Shown here: positions 8,278 to 16,990 of the stretch, in pieces | Layout of the letters: each line of letters begins with the position of its first letter | Numbering within the stretch: the stretch's first letter is position 1 | NCBI GenBank assembly: GCA_002840505.1 | Contig: PHBC01000001.1 | Location: forward strand, 623,901-687,900 | From: Deltaproteobacteria bacterium HGW-Deltaproteobacteria-2 | GTDB taxonomy: Bacteria; Desulfobacterota; Syntrophia; Syntrophales; Smithellaceae | Direction of reading: 5' to 3' | DNA: 64,000 nucleotides | Translations under genes and position numbers: made by a program | Notes under the pieces: model-generated | What the model saw: the letters and a program-made list of their open reading frames with translations, nothing else | What the model was told of the DNA's origin: nothing | The model's database searches: none

Positions 8278-8796
8278 ATGCTTATTTTAATTGACGGCTA
8301 TAATTTAATCAGACAATCCGACAATCTGCGGCGATATGAAAGAAAAACTTTGGAGGCGGGACGAAACGCTTTAATCGCCAAGCTGGTTGAATATGAAAAT
8401 AAAAGGGCGCATCAGATCATCGTGGTTTTTGACGGCATTCAGAACGGCTGGGCGGAAGAAGGAAGAGACAGAGAAGGAAAAATCAATATTATATATTCGC
8501 GCCATGGCGAAAGAGCTGATGACGTCATTAAGAGAATAGCGGCGCAAACCGCGGGAGAAGTTATTGTAGTTTCTTCCGATCGGGAGATATCATCTTTTGC
8601 AACTCAGTCAGGCAAAACGCCTCTGTCGTCTTTAGAATTTGAAGCCATTATGAACAACGTTATTTACGCGCCTTTCGAAACAAAACCCGCAAAGAAGAAA
8701 AATGATACGACTGAGCGGCGTTCCCAGAAGAAGGGACCGGCAAAAAGACTGCCACGCGCGAAAAGACAAGCGCAGACAAAAATCAAAAAGCTATGA
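8278..8796 (+). CDS. NYN-domain endoribonuclease, YacP/Rae1-like
   Basis: A 172-residue PIN-like NYN nuclease. Acidic metal-binding positions are visible in LIDGYNLI (D6), VVFDG, GERADDVIK and VVSSDREI, the usual order for the YacP family, which in Firmicutes cleaves mRNA on the ribosome. After about residue 140 it ends in a Lys/Arg-rich, probably disordered tail suited to RNA or ribosome binding. The start ATG at 8278 begins directly with MLILIDGYN, the family N-terminus. It is alone on the plus strand between two repeat clusters and a surface lipoprotein gene. Fairly sure of the family; the target is unknown. Confidence 0.85.
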   Translation: MLILIDGYNLIRQSDNLRRYERKTLEAGRNALIAKLVEYENKRAHQIIVVFDGIQNGWAEEGRDREGKINIIYSRHGERADDVIKRIAAQTAGEVIVVSSDREISSFATQSGKTPLSSLEFEAIMNNVIYAPFETKPAKKKNDTTERRSQKKGPAKRLPRAKRQAQTKIKKL

Positions 8797-8928
8797 TAAA
8801 AAAATTTACTCTACTTCATGTATGAAAAATGCCGATGATATAAAATAAGGATTGAAAAACAATAACTTTTCTGGTAAATTTTTCTCATTAAGCATTATCT
8901 ATTCCCGATATAAAAAAGGAGAGTAATA

Positions 8929-10866
8929 ATGATCAAAGCGACGAGAGTAAAATTTTTCCAGCCATTATGGCTGCTCTTTTCTTTAATTCTACTTTGTTGT
9001 CTTATCGCCTGCGGCGGCAGTGCAGACACCGCAGATACCGGAGGTGGGACAACGACAACTAACGCCGCCAGTCTTGATTTACTGGTCAGCAGTCCTACTC
9101 TCAATTCTGGCGTAACAACGCAAACAGTAACATTAACGGCTCTGGCAAAAGACTCTAATAATAATACTTTATCAGACCAAACAGTATCGTTTTCCGCAAC
9201 ATCGGGTGCCGTAACCGTTGTCAGTAACACTACAGATGCTTCGGGACAGGCAACGGCAACTCTCGGTACAGGCGGTGATAAAACAAACCGCACTATTACC
9301 ATCACAGCAACATGCGGATCAATAACAACAACAACCACTGTCAATGTAATCGGAACTACTATTGAGATCTCGGGACAGGATACGGTTGGTTCCGGCGCTC
9401 AGGCTACTTATACAATCACGCTGAAAGACTCCGCCGGTGTCGGCATACCTTCAAAGACCGTCACCGTCGCCAGCAGTCACGGCAACAATCTCAGCGCATC
9501 GTCATTTATCACCAACGACAGTGGAGTCGGCACTATCACACTGACGGGCACGATCAGCGGTGCGGATACCTTGACGGCAACAGGCCTTGGCACAGTGGGA
9601 CAAAAAGAGCTTACGGTCAGCAGCGCCACACAAAATCTGGCATTTACAACGCCCGCGATAAATGCAGAAATACCTATCAGCACAACAACTTCAGTCAGTG
9701 TGCTTTATACTAACGGAGGCGCACCAGTCCCCAGCCAGGTCGTATCTTTTATCACATCGCGCGGCACGATCGGCGGAACGGCTACAACAAACGGGTCCGG
9801 TATCGCAACGGTCAACATCAGTTCCACAAATGTTGGAGTAACAACAATTACCGCTTCCGTATCCGGTGGTCCGTCCGCGTCTCTGAATGTAGAATTCGTC
9901 GCCACAACACCCAGCACCATGACACTGCAGGCCGACCCTTCTGTCATCTCTACCAATAACGGAACATCAACAACTCAGCGCAGCACATTGATCGCTATTG
10001 TACGCGACGCGAATAATAATCTGGTTAAAAACCAGACGGTTAATTTTACCTTGACTGAAGATCCGAGTGGAGGCCGTCTTGAGCCCTCCACGGCTAAAAC
10101 GGACAGCAACGGAAAAGCAACTATTGCCTATATCGCCGGCACTACGGCAAGCTCCACCAATGGCGTCAAGGTTCAGGCGAAAATCGGAACTACTATAACG
10201 GCAAATACAACTCTTACCGTTAGCGATATCGCTCTTTTCATTTCGATCGGTGCCGGACCTACAGTTACGAAATTAACTGACCAAACTTATAAAAAGAATT
10301 TCGATGTCCATGTGACGAATGCGGCAGGCAATAACGTGGCAGGAGCCACCGTCACGGCAACCGCAACCAGTATCGCCTACAAGAAAGGCTACTGGGTAGG
10401 AGATACGGTTCTTGGCGCGTGGGTTCAGGTATTGACGCTGACATCACCCCATAATGAATCTGAATTTTCAGACCCTGCATTGCCGACAAACTATTGTCTG
10501 AATGAAGACATGCATTACTGGGGTGACGCAGACCATACGTCTTATTTACAAAACGGCATTCTGGATGCAGGTTCAGATGAAGATTATAACGAGAGCACAG
10601 CGCTGGAACCGGGAAGTGTTGCCGGTGTGGATGCCAGTGTCACAACAGACAGCAACGGAATCGGCACACTGGGTGTCACTTATCTCAAAATATACGCGAC
10701 ATGGGTGATTGTCCGTCTGGATGTCACAGTAACCGTCGGCGGTACGGAGGGCAAGGCGCATAGGACATTTGTTCTGACTTACGCCGTAGATGACTATCCC
10801 TATCCCGAAAAGGCGCCACCCGACAGCCCGTTTGGCGTTTCGGAAACGTGCTTGGATCTGGAATAG
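8929..10866 (+). CDS. Large lipoprotein with tandem bacterial Ig-like (Big_1) domains
   Basis: 645 residues. The N-terminus is a lipoprotein signal: hydrophobic residues 12-27 and lipobox LIAC with C28. A short Gly/Thr linker is followed by four Big_1 (invasin/intimin-type) domains of about 90-100 residues, each with a T-D-x-x-G-x-A/G-x-x-x pattern (TTDASGQATATL, TNDSGVGTITL, TNGSGIATVNI, TDSNGKATIAY), then a divergent fifth domain interrupted by a charged, aromatic insert (about residues 475-560). Ser/Thr-rich, cysteine-poor composition fits a cell-surface adhesin or scaffold. AAAGGAGAG precedes the ATG and a strong terminator follows. The binding partner is unknown. Confidence 0.88.
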   Translation: MIKATRVKFFQPLWLLFSLILLCCLIACGGSADTADTGGGTTTTNAASLDLLVSSPTLNSGVTTQTVTLTALAKDSNNNTLSDQTVSFSATSGAVTVVSNTTDASGQATATLGTGGDKTNRTITITATCGSITTTTTVNVIGTTIEISGQDTVGSGAQATYTITLKDSAGVGIPSKTVTVASSHGNNLSASSFITNDSGVGTITLTGTISGADTLTATGLGTVGQKELTVSSATQNLAFTTPAINAEIPISTTTSVSVLYTNGGAPVPSQVVSFITSRGTIGGTATTNGSGIATVNISSTNVGVTTITASVSGGPSASLNVEFVATTPSTMTLQADPSVISTNNGTSTTQRSTLIAIVRDANNNLVKNQTVNFTLTEDPSGGRLEPSTAKTDSNGKATIAYIAGTTASSTNGVKVQAKIGTTITANTTLTVSDIALFISIGAGPTVTKLTDQTYKKNFDVHVTNAAGNNVAGATVTATATSIAYKKGYWVGDTVLGAWVQVLTLTSPHNESEFSDPALPTNYCLNEDMHYWGDADHTSYLQNGILDAGSDEDYNESTALEPGSVAGVDASVTTDSNGIGTLGVTYLKIYATWVIVRLDVTVTVGGTEGKAHRTFVLTYAVDDYPYPEKAPPDSPFGVSETCLDLE

Positions 10867-10893
10867 TTTTCTAAATTTTATAATACATGTTAA

Positions 10894-10930
10894 CCGGCCA
10901 TTCGCTTTACAGCGTGTGGCCGATTTTTTA
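10894..10930 (+). terminator. Rho-independent terminator after the Ig-repeat lipoprotein
   Basis: CGGCCA...GCGTGTGGCCG hairpin (arms at 10895-10905 and 10911-10922) followed by a run of six T's. Confidence 0.88.
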
Positions 10931-11022
10931 ATGAGACCCCATCTTCAAAAACAAAGTGAACTGAAACTTGCCGGACGGAATAAGGCCAGAACTTCAAAAG
11001 TGAATAACCTGAAGATCACACA
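10930..11022. repeat. Palindromic repeat cluster, degenerate copy B
   Basis: TTAATGAGACCCC at the left edge, then CTTCAAAAACAAAGTGAACTGAAACTTG, a decayed constant-loop hairpin, then GAACTTCAAAAGTG and AATAACCTGAAGATCAC, which match 8050-8080 with few differences. CTTCA and TGAAG can pair. It occupies most of the gap between the lipoprotein terminator and holA. Confidence 0.55.
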
Positions 11023-11071
11023 TGCGAAATTCCGGAACGAAAGTGGCATTTCTTGAACTTAGAACTGTTTT

Positions 11072-12415
11072 TTATGTGCAGGCTTTAATGAGAAACATCT
11101 CCAGCAATAATTGCGGGCTGGAGGCGGAAGATTTGAAGGCGCGGTCAAGCTCCAGCAAATCATCAAGAAATTTGATCAGGCGGGAATTGTTAAAACGAAT
11201 ACAATTGCGCAACGCGTTATACACAACAAAAGGATGCTGGCTGAAAATAAGGCCTTCCCGCTTTACCCCGGAGGCGTTCAATTCGCCGATAGCGGGATAA
11301 ATAATTTTTTGGAACCAGCCGTACTCCATGCCGGGAGTGAATTTCGGCAGTTTCCCCGAATCCACCAGAATTCTGGCCTGCAGCAAAAGCCGGATTTCCC
11401 GCACCAGCATACTCAGAATTATCAGATGATGAGTCCCCTGATCCAGAATGTTTTTCAGGGCATCGAGCGCCGCCAGTTGATTTTTTTCACTCAGGGCAGT
11501 CGTTAAAGCAAAGATTTCTTCTTCTTTTGTTTTGCCCACGGCGTCTTCAACATCATCTTTATCGATGATCGTCTTGCCCCCGACATAAGAAATAAGCTTC
11601 TCCAGTTCCAGCATTGAGCGCCTTAAATCGAATCCTGTTTTCCGGCCTAAAGCAATCCAGGCCGCGGGCGATAATTTTTTGCCGCAACCATCCAACAATT
11701 GCTGTGCCTGCTTCTGGAGCGTTTCTTTTCTGACTGTTTCGTTTTTGACCTCACCGAAATAATGGACAACACCAGCCTCGGAAATAATTTTGTAGAGCTT
11801 TTTCCTTTTATCCACATCTTCAGCCGTAAGAATCAGACAGTTTCCCGCGGGTAATCCATCCTTAAAAATTTCTTCGAGACGCTCGGCATTGTCGGCGCCT
11901 GTTGCTGCGATGAGTCCTGAATCGGAACAGATTTCCAAAATGCGGGGCAACCATTTTTCGCGCTCTTCTCCCGCATCTCCTTTCACAATTTTACTCCATT
12001 CGTCATCGGTTATTTTTCGCCAACCGGCATTGAGCAAATCTTCCAGAGAAAAACCGGCTATTTTTAAAAAAGTCAGAAAATATTTCGCCGCCTTCGCCGG
12101 CTGTTCATCAATGCTGCCGCGTATTTTTTGAATCAGTTTAGCAAGATTTTCGCGGGATTGAAAAATTGTGGTGTTCTGCACCACAACCACTTTCCTGTCG
12201 CCTAAAAGAGACGGTGTCAGAATATGTTCCATCAGGCTGTCAATATCGGTATTTTCGCCGTCAAGATAAAACAGGCTGAAATCCCGGGAACCATCCGGTA
12301 ATATTATATCTAAAATTTTATTGAGGTTTTCGTTGATTAGATATTCTTCTTCCCCGTAAAGAAGGTAACAAGGCGCAATAATACCTTTTTTCAAATTGGC
12401 GAAGATTTTTTCCAT
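11072..12415 (-). CDS. holA: DNA polymerase III subunit delta
   Basis: The clamp-loader delta subunit, which opens the beta clamp during replication. The N-terminal CYLLYGEEEYLI, the central TAEDVDKRKKLYK and the helical C-terminal LIRFNNSRLIKFLDDLLELDRAFK collar region fit HolA. At 447 residues it is about 100 longer than the usual 330-345. The extra length lies mostly between residues 95 and 185, in domain I before the KRKK segment, and reads as a charged helical insert rather than a frameshift. It is separated by 27 bases from the LOG gene upstream. Confidence in the family is high; the role of the insert is unknown. Confidence 0.9.
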   Translation of the reverse strand: MEKIFANLKKGIIAPCYLLYGEEEYLINENLNKILDIILPDGSRDFSLFYLDGENTDIDSLMEHILTPSLLGDRKVVVVQNTTIFQSRENLAKLIQKIRGSIDEQPAKAAKYFLTFLKIAGFSLEDLLNAGWRKITDDEWSKIVKGDAGEEREKWLPRILEICSDSGLIAATGADNAERLEEIFKDGLPAGNCLILTAEDVDKRKKLYKIISEAGVVHYFGEVKNETVRKETLQKQAQQLLDGCGKKLSPAAWIALGRKTGFDLRRSMLELEKLISYVGGKTIIDKDDVEDAVGKTKEEEIFALTTALSEKNQLAALDALKNILDQGTHHLIILSMLVREIRLLLQARILVDSGKLPKFTPGMEYGWFQKIIYPAIGELNASGVKREGLIFSQHPFVVYNALRNCIRFNNSRLIKFLDDLLELDRAFKSSASSPQLLLEMFLIKACT

Positions 12416-12442
12416 GATTATAAAGAACTACTTTTTTGAGGA

Positions 12443-13096
12443 TTATACTATAACATATTTCTTGATGAGCTTGACGACTTCTTCCGGCTCATCAACGACC
12501 TGAATCAAATCCAAATCGGCAGCAAGAATTTTCCCATTTTTGATCATGGTATTTTTCAGCCAGTCTATCAATCCCTGCCAGTATTCGCCGCCCATTAAAA
12601 TCAAGGGAAAGGCTTTGATTTTCCTGGTCTGAATCAAAGTAAGCGCTTCAAAAAGTTCATCCATTGTTCCGAAACCGCCCGGCATGATAACATACGCGAC
12701 GGCGTATTTGACAAACATAACCTTGCGGACAAAGAAATACTTGTAATCAAGATGAATATTCGCGTAGGGATTGGGCTTTTGTTCATAAGGCAGTTTTATG
12801 TTCAAACCTACCGATTTCCCGCCGGCTTCAGCAGCGCCTTTATTGGCCGCCTCCATAACCCCGGGACCGCCGCCGGTGATTATACTAAACTTTTCCTGAA
12901 CCAGAAGCCTCGCCAATTTTTCGGTATTTTGATAACAAATGTCATCGGGCTTGACTCTGGCGGAGCCGAAAATGGTGACGGCATTATGAACATTAGAGAG
13001 AGTCTCAATGCCATCGACAATTTCCGCCATAATACGAAACACTCGCCACGATTCATTGATTGACATTGAATCAATTACATATTGCTTTTCATCCAT
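12443..13096 (-). CDS. LOG-family protein (putative nucleoside 5'-monophosphate phosphoribohydrolase)
   Basis: A 217-residue Rossmann-like LOG (Lonely Guy) protein. The active-site signatures are GGGPGVMEAANKGA and PGGFGTMDELFEALT. Family members cleave cytokinin-type or other nucleoside monophosphates to base plus ribose 5-phosphate. The frame is open to 13213, but ATG 13096 has AGGGGAG nine bases upstream and starts before an N-terminal helical segment typical of the longer LOG subgroup, so it is used. It sits between rpsU and holA on the same strand. The physiological substrate in bacteria is usually unknown. Confidence 0.87.
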   Translation of the reverse strand: MDEKQYVIDSMSINESWRVFRIMAEIVDGIETLSNVHNAVTIFGSARVKPDDICYQNTEKLARLLVQEKFSIITGGGPGVMEAANKGAAEAGGKSVGLNIKLPYEQKPNPYANIHLDYKYFFVRKVMFVKYAVAYVIMPGGFGTMDELFEALTLIQTRKIKAFPLILMGGEYWQGLIDWLKNTMIKNGKILAADLDLIQVVDEPEEVVKLIKKYVIV

Positions 13097-13163
13097 AAGG
13101 ATTACTCCCCTAAGGCCACAATTGAAGCGCCCATCAAAAATTACTGCACTAATTAATATCAGC

Positions 13164-13355
13164 TTAAAACTTGCGGCGTCTTTGAACTTTGGCCAGTCTT
13201 CGCTGCGCCTCAATTTTTTTTCTCTTTTGCTTTACTGAAGGCTTTTCATAAGCACGGCGGACTTTTAATTCCTTAAACAAGCCGCTTTTCGAAAGTTTGT
13301 TTTTCAAAAGTTTTAGAGCCTTTTCTACGTCATTGTCAATTACCCTTACTTCCAA
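13164..13355 (-). CDS. rpsU: 30S ribosomal protein S21 (TTG start)
   Basis: A 63-residue basic protein of the small-subunit platform, involved in initiation. Recognisable are EVRVIDNDVEKALKLLKNKL at the N-terminus, GLFKELKVRRAYEKPS and an Arg/Lys-rich C-terminus. The initiation codon is TTG at 13355, preceded by AAGGAGG with seven bases spacing; no in-frame ATG would keep the conserved N-terminus. About 65 bases separate it from the LOG gene downstream. Confidence 0.95.
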   Translation of the reverse strand: MEVRVIDNDVEKALKLLKNKLSKSGLFKELKVRRAYEKPSVKQKRKKIEAQRRLAKVQRRRKF

Positions 13356-13409
13356 GTTAATTCCTCCTTGTTTTTGTTATTTTACTGAAAATATTAAAAA
13401 AATAACTTT

Positions 13410-13486
13410 ATGGGTCTCATTTCCAATCCCGATACATCGGGATTAATTCGACTAACCAATCTGACTTCGCTTCGCTTGTCATATTG
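13410..13486. repeat. Palindromic repeat, copy C
   Basis: Read on the minus strand: CCAATATGAC, loop AAGCGAAGCGAA, GTCAGATTGG, then GTCGAATTAATCCCGATG with a CCCGAT/ATCGGG stem and GAAATGAGACCC at its end. This is the constant-loop hairpin family seen near 8 kb and 36.4 kb, in inverse orientation, plus the small CCCGAT stem that also occurs in two other repeats in the window. Confidence 0.6.
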
Positions 13487-13498
13487 GAGTATCAATAA

Positions 13499-13552
13499 TA
13501 AAAAAAGGGCAGTACGGCAAAAACAGATTTATTCTGTGCCGTAAACTACCCA
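13499..13552 (-). terminator. Rho-independent terminator after hisC (minus strand)
   Basis: On the minus strand GGGTAG-TTTACGGCACAG pairs with CTGTTTTTGCCGTACTGCCC, followed by a T-run (plus-strand A-run 13499-13506). It ends the hisC transcript and lies just downstream of hisC. Confidence 0.85.
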
Positions 13553-13575
13553 ACAATTTCCAATTAATTTAAAAA

Positions 13576-14655
13576 TCACGCTCCTTGTTTGGGAATAACG
13601 CTTTTTAATACCCTTAGGAAGCTATCGTTTTCTTTACGATTTCCTACTGTAACCCTCATGCAGTTGGGTATCAGTGGCGGTATATTCAAATTTTTTACTA
13701 CAATACCCTCTGCGACGAGTGACTTATATATGCGATCTGAATCAAAAGCGCAACTAAAAAATATAAAATTTGCCTGGGAAGGAAAGGGTTTAATTCCGGC
13801 AATTTCTTTCAAACCCAGGTAAAGTTCTTCGCGTCTTTTGATTATTTCTTCAACTTGCCTGGAAAATTCGTCCTGATAGTCCAGAAAAAAACTGGCGGCT
13901 ATTTGTGATAACGAATTAATATTATAAGGTAATCTTACTTTGTCTAAGTGAGCAACGATGCCCGGATTAGCGATTAAAAATCCCAGACGCATTGAAGCTA
14001 ACCCCAATTTGGACAGCGTTTTCAGGAAAATAAGATTATCGTATTTTTTTAGCAGAGGAAGCAGGGTCTGGCCGGAAAAGCTGGCATAAGCTTCATCAAT
14101 AACAACCATGCCGGGAGATTTTTTGATGATAGTTTCTATTTTAGCCCGATTGAAAAGATTACCGGTGGGAGCATTCGGATAACTTAAGAACACCAGAGCA
14201 GGAAAATTTTTCTTTATCTGGTCAATAATGGCGTCGCAATCGAGATCAAAATTCTTATTCAGGGGCACTTCCACCACTTTATTGCCGGTGTTAGCCGCTA
14301 TAATCTTGTACATGGAAAAAGCGGGAACGGGAATCAACACACCATTTATTTTGCCTTTCAGCGCCAAACAAAGGATTTGAATCAGTTCGTCAGAACCGTT
14401 GCCTGGCATAATCATATCTTTATCCACGCCGTAATATTGAGCAAATCCTTCGCGTAATTCCGGAGCACCGGCCACGGGATAACGGTTTAAATCAATCCTG
14501 GCCATTTTTTCGAAAAGTTTTCTCTTCAGAGGTTCCTGAATGGTAAAAGGATTTTCATTGGCGTCCATCTTTATCGCGCCCGTAACATCCGGCGCCATAT
14601 AACCGCTTTGCTTAAATATTTCTTTATTTACGATGTCTTTCAAAATCATGGCCAT
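13576..14655 (-). CDS. hisC: Histidinol-phosphate aminotransferase
   Basis: A 359-residue fold-type I PLP aminotransferase that converts imidazole-acetol phosphate and glutamate to histidinol phosphate in histidine synthesis. Seen are DANENPF, PGNGSDELI (PLP phosphate region), SYPNAPTGN, VIDEAY and the PLP lysine K216 in TLSKLGLASMRLGF. The start at 14655 (or the ATG two codons later) follows the stop of the LipM-like gene by six bases. hisD is about 29 kb away and no other his gene is near, so the pathway genes are scattered here. A terminator follows. Confidence 0.93.
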   Translation of the reverse strand: MAMILKDIVNKEIFKQSGYMAPDVTGAIKMDANENPFTIQEPLKRKLFEKMARIDLNRYPVAGAPELREGFAQYYGVDKDMIMPGNGSDELIQILCLALKGKINGVLIPVPAFSMYKIIAANTGNKVVEVPLNKNFDLDCDAIIDQIKKNFPALVFLSYPNAPTGNLFNRAKIETIIKKSPGMVVIDEAYASFSGQTLLPLLKKYDNLIFLKTLSKLGLASMRLGFLIANPGIVAHLDKVRLPYNINSLSQIAASFFLDYQDEFSRQVEEIIKRREELYLGLKEIAGIKPFPSQANFIFFSCAFDSDRIYKSLVAEGIVVKNLNIPPLIPNCMRVTVGNRKENDSFLRVLKSVIPKQGA

Positions 14656-14661
14656 AAGAAC

Positions 14662-15480
14662 CTAATTAAAAATATTTTCACCTTGTATATTCCAACGGGT
14701 ATTATTGTATTTTCCCATTAATTCATTTTTTAAAGTTTCTTCCGCGGATGTTAAAGTTTCTTCCACCAGATCTATCCCTAACTCCTCGATAAAACCTTTC
14801 TTCAATTGAAAACAAATGTCCTGCGCATCAACCGGTGAAGCAATTTCTTCGTTGACCGATGTCACTGTTTCTCTTAGTTGTTCTACTTGCCGAGATGTGC
14901 GCGAAGGCAATAAAAAATCCGCTGTCTTCACCGGATCAAAAGCTAAAAGCAATGAACCATGCTGTAAAAAGCCACCTCGTCTTCTCACCTGAGCACTGCC
15001 GCAAATTTTACGCCCTTTAACTAAAAGCTCATTTTTAGAAGGAACCGAAAAGCAGTAAGTTTCAGCTTTTTGTACCGGCAAAACCCGGCCACTTTCGACT
15101 AAATCCGCCTTTATTCCCAAATAATCCAAGCCGCAAGCGATACATTTGCTGATCACTTTATATGTTCCCAGAATATCGGGCGGGAATGATTTTTCCTGAT
15201 CCGGGGCTACAACAGAATAAGTAATTTCATTAAAATGGAAAACGGCTTTTCCCCCTGTTATTCTTCTGGCGACATCAATTCCGGCACTGTAACATTTTTC
15301 GATATTTACTTCCTTTCTTGCGTCTTGAAAATAACCAATGGAAATTGCCACCGGCCGCGAATTATAAAATCTAATCGTGGGGGATTTTTTGTTTTTTATG
15401 GTTTCATTGAAAATCGCCTCATCTATAGCCATGTTTTCGAATATATTATGATATTGAAAATTTAATAGTCTCCATGACAT
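14662..15480 (-). CDS. lipM: LipM-like octanoyltransferase / lipoate-protein ligase family
   Basis: A 272-residue member of the biotin/lipoate ligase fold. The layout matches Bacillus LipM, which moves octanoate from ACP to GcvH. The pieces are RFYNSRPVAISIGYFQ, RRITGGKAVFH, the candidate acyl-cysteine C143 in TYCFSVPSKNE, the GRKICGSAQVRRRG motif with its conserved lysine, and FLQHGSLLL. The absence of a large C-terminal ATP-ligase accessory domain and the presence of the cysteine favour transferase over ATP-dependent LplA. It is immediately downstream of gcvH (9 bases), its expected acceptor, which supports the assignment. Lipoate-protein ligase is the alternative. Confidence 0.78.
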   Translation of the reverse strand: MSWRLLNFQYHNIFENMAIDEAIFNETIKNKKSPTIRFYNSRPVAISIGYFQDARKEVNIEKCYSAGIDVARRITGGKAVFHFNEITYSVVAPDQEKSFPPDILGTYKVISKCIACGLDYLGIKADLVESGRVLPVQKAETYCFSVPSKNELLVKGRKICGSAQVRRRGGFLQHGSLLLAFDPVKTADFLLPSRTSRQVEQLRETVTSVNEEIASPVDAQDICFQLKKGFIEELGIDLVEETLTSAEETLKNELMGKYNNTRWNIQGENIFN

Positions 15481-15489
15481 AGATAATGA

Positions 15490-15885
15490 TCAGTCTATTT
15501 CTTTTTGTGTTATAAAATCATGGTAACTGGAAGCAACCATAAGATCATCTATTTGATCCAAATTATCCATTTCAATGATAATCAGCCATCCGGTATCATA
15601 AGGATCTCTGTTTATTATATCGCTGTCGTCGATAATATCTTCATTAACAACAACTATAGTGCCACTGACGGGAGCAATCAAATCCACTACTTCTTTGACG
15701 GATTCGATGGAACCAAATGTTTCGTCGCGTTCCACATAAGTATCGGCTTCAAGAAATTCAACGGAGAGAATGTCTCCCAGTCTTTCCTGGACATAATCGG
15801 TAATTCCTATCGTGGCCATAGATCCATCAACCCGGACCCATACGTGTTCGGAACTATAAAGCACATCTTCTGGAAACACTTTCAT
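15490..15885 (-). CDS. gcvH: Glycine cleavage system H protein
   Basis: A 131-residue lipoyl-carrier protein. The lipoyl lysine is K64 in SIESVKEVVDL, and EHVWVRVDG, GITDYVQERLGDI and DTGWLIIIE are standard H-protein segments. It carries the aminomethyl intermediate between P, T and L proteins and can act as a lipoyl/octanoyl relay. No gcvT or gcvP genes are in the window; the direct neighbour is a LipM-like octanoyltransferase, so this copy may serve lipoylation supply as well as glycine cleavage. The last seven residues extend slightly beyond the usual end. Confidence 0.94.
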   Translation of the reverse strand: MKVFPEDVLYSSEHVWVRVDGSMATIGITDYVQERLGDILSVEFLEADTYVERDETFGSIESVKEVVDLIAPVSGTIVVVNEDIIDDSDIINRDPYDTGWLIIIEMDNLDQIDDLMVASSYHDFITQKEID

Positions 15886-15904
15886 AACAGCACAACCTCT
15901 GCTT

Positions 15905-16990
15905 TTATTCTATAATGATAAGTTCTTTATCCATTTTTGTAATCTTTTCGCAACTATTTTTTTTCACCAGCACTGTATCTTCGATTCGTATGCCCCAAAG
16001 CCCCGGGATATACAAACCAGGTTCAATAGTTACAACCATATTTGGCTTTAAAATATCAGTGGAATTGGAGGCCAGGCGTGGCGCTTCATGAACTTCTAAA
16101 CCCACACCATGCCCTGTACCATGAACAAAGTACCGGACGTATTTTTCTCCAAAAACGCTTCGGACACACCGATCAATATCGGCCGCTAAAACGTTTGCTT
16201 TAAGACAAGATAGCGCCCGATCATGAGCGTTTTTCACCATTTGATAAGCATTTTTTTGCCTGTCTGTCAATTTCCCAAAAGCAATTGTACAGGTTTCATC
16301 CGAGCAATAGCCCTTATACTTAACGCCAAAATCGATAACAACAAAATCTCCTTTTTTTATTTTTCTATCCGTTGGTTTAGCATGGGGAAATGCGGCGTTT
16401 TCCCCCGCGGCAACAATCGCTCCAAACGCGAGTTCATCAGCGCCGGCTCTTCGCGCTTGAAGTTCCAATTCCAGCGCCACTTCCTTTTCCGTAAAACCTG
16501 GTTTTATTTTACCTATCAGTGAGCGAATGGAAGAAGAGGAAATTTCCGCGGCTTTTTTCATCAGCGCTATTTCTGTTTTGTCTTTGTATGCTCGAAGCAA
16601 TTTCAATTCATCATTTAAAGCAACAAATACTCCATGATGCACATGGTTCGTCAATTGATTGTACATTCCAAGGGTTATCGAATTCTCTTCAAAACCAATG
16701 CGTTTTAGTTTAAGTTTCTTTATCGCCTGAATGATTCCTTCAATTTTATCCTTGTGTTCTATAACCCGCAGACCTTTCGTTTCCATGCCGGCCTGAGTAA
16801 TATAACGGCCATCAACAAGCAAATTTGTTTCATCGGAACTAATCAAAAGGACACCTTCACTGCCTGTAAAACCGGAGAGGTAACGGATATTGTTCATATT
16901 GAAAAATATTAGACTATCTATTTTGCAGGAAGAAAATTTTCTCCGAAGGCGGGATATTCTATCCGGTAATTCTTTATTGGTTTGTGGCAT
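15905..16990 (-). CDS. pepP: M24B metallopeptidase (Xaa-Pro aminopeptidase-like)
   Basis: A 361-residue pita-bread peptidase that removes N-terminal residues before proline. After a creatinase-type N-terminal domain (RYLSGFTGSEG, LVDGRYITQA) the metal ligands are in VIDFGVKYKGYCSDETCT (two Asp), HGTGHGVGLEVHE (His), TIEPGLY (Glu) and RIEDTV (Glu). The length fits PepQ/PepP-type cytosolic enzymes. Its start overlaps the end of the TPR gene upstream by 17 bases, and gcvH follows after 19 bases, suggesting one transcript from the TPR gene to hisC. Confidence 0.9.
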   Translation of the reverse strand: MPQTNKELPDRISRLRRKFSSCKIDSLIFFNMNNIRYLSGFTGSEGVLLISSDETNLLVDGRYITQAGMETKGLRVIEHKDKIEGIIQAIKKLKLKRIGFEENSITLGMYNQLTNHVHHGVFVALNDELKLLRAYKDKTEIALMKKAAEISSSSIRSLIGKIKPGFTEKEVALELELQARRAGADELAFGAIVAAGENAAFPHAKPTDRKIKKGDFVVIDFGVKYKGYCSDETCTIAFGKLTDRQKNAYQMVKNAHDRALSCLKANVLAADIDRCVRSVFGEKYVRYFVHGTGHGVGLEVHEAPRLASNSTDILKPNMVVTIEPGLYIPGLWGIRIEDTVLVKKNSCEKITKMDKELIIIE

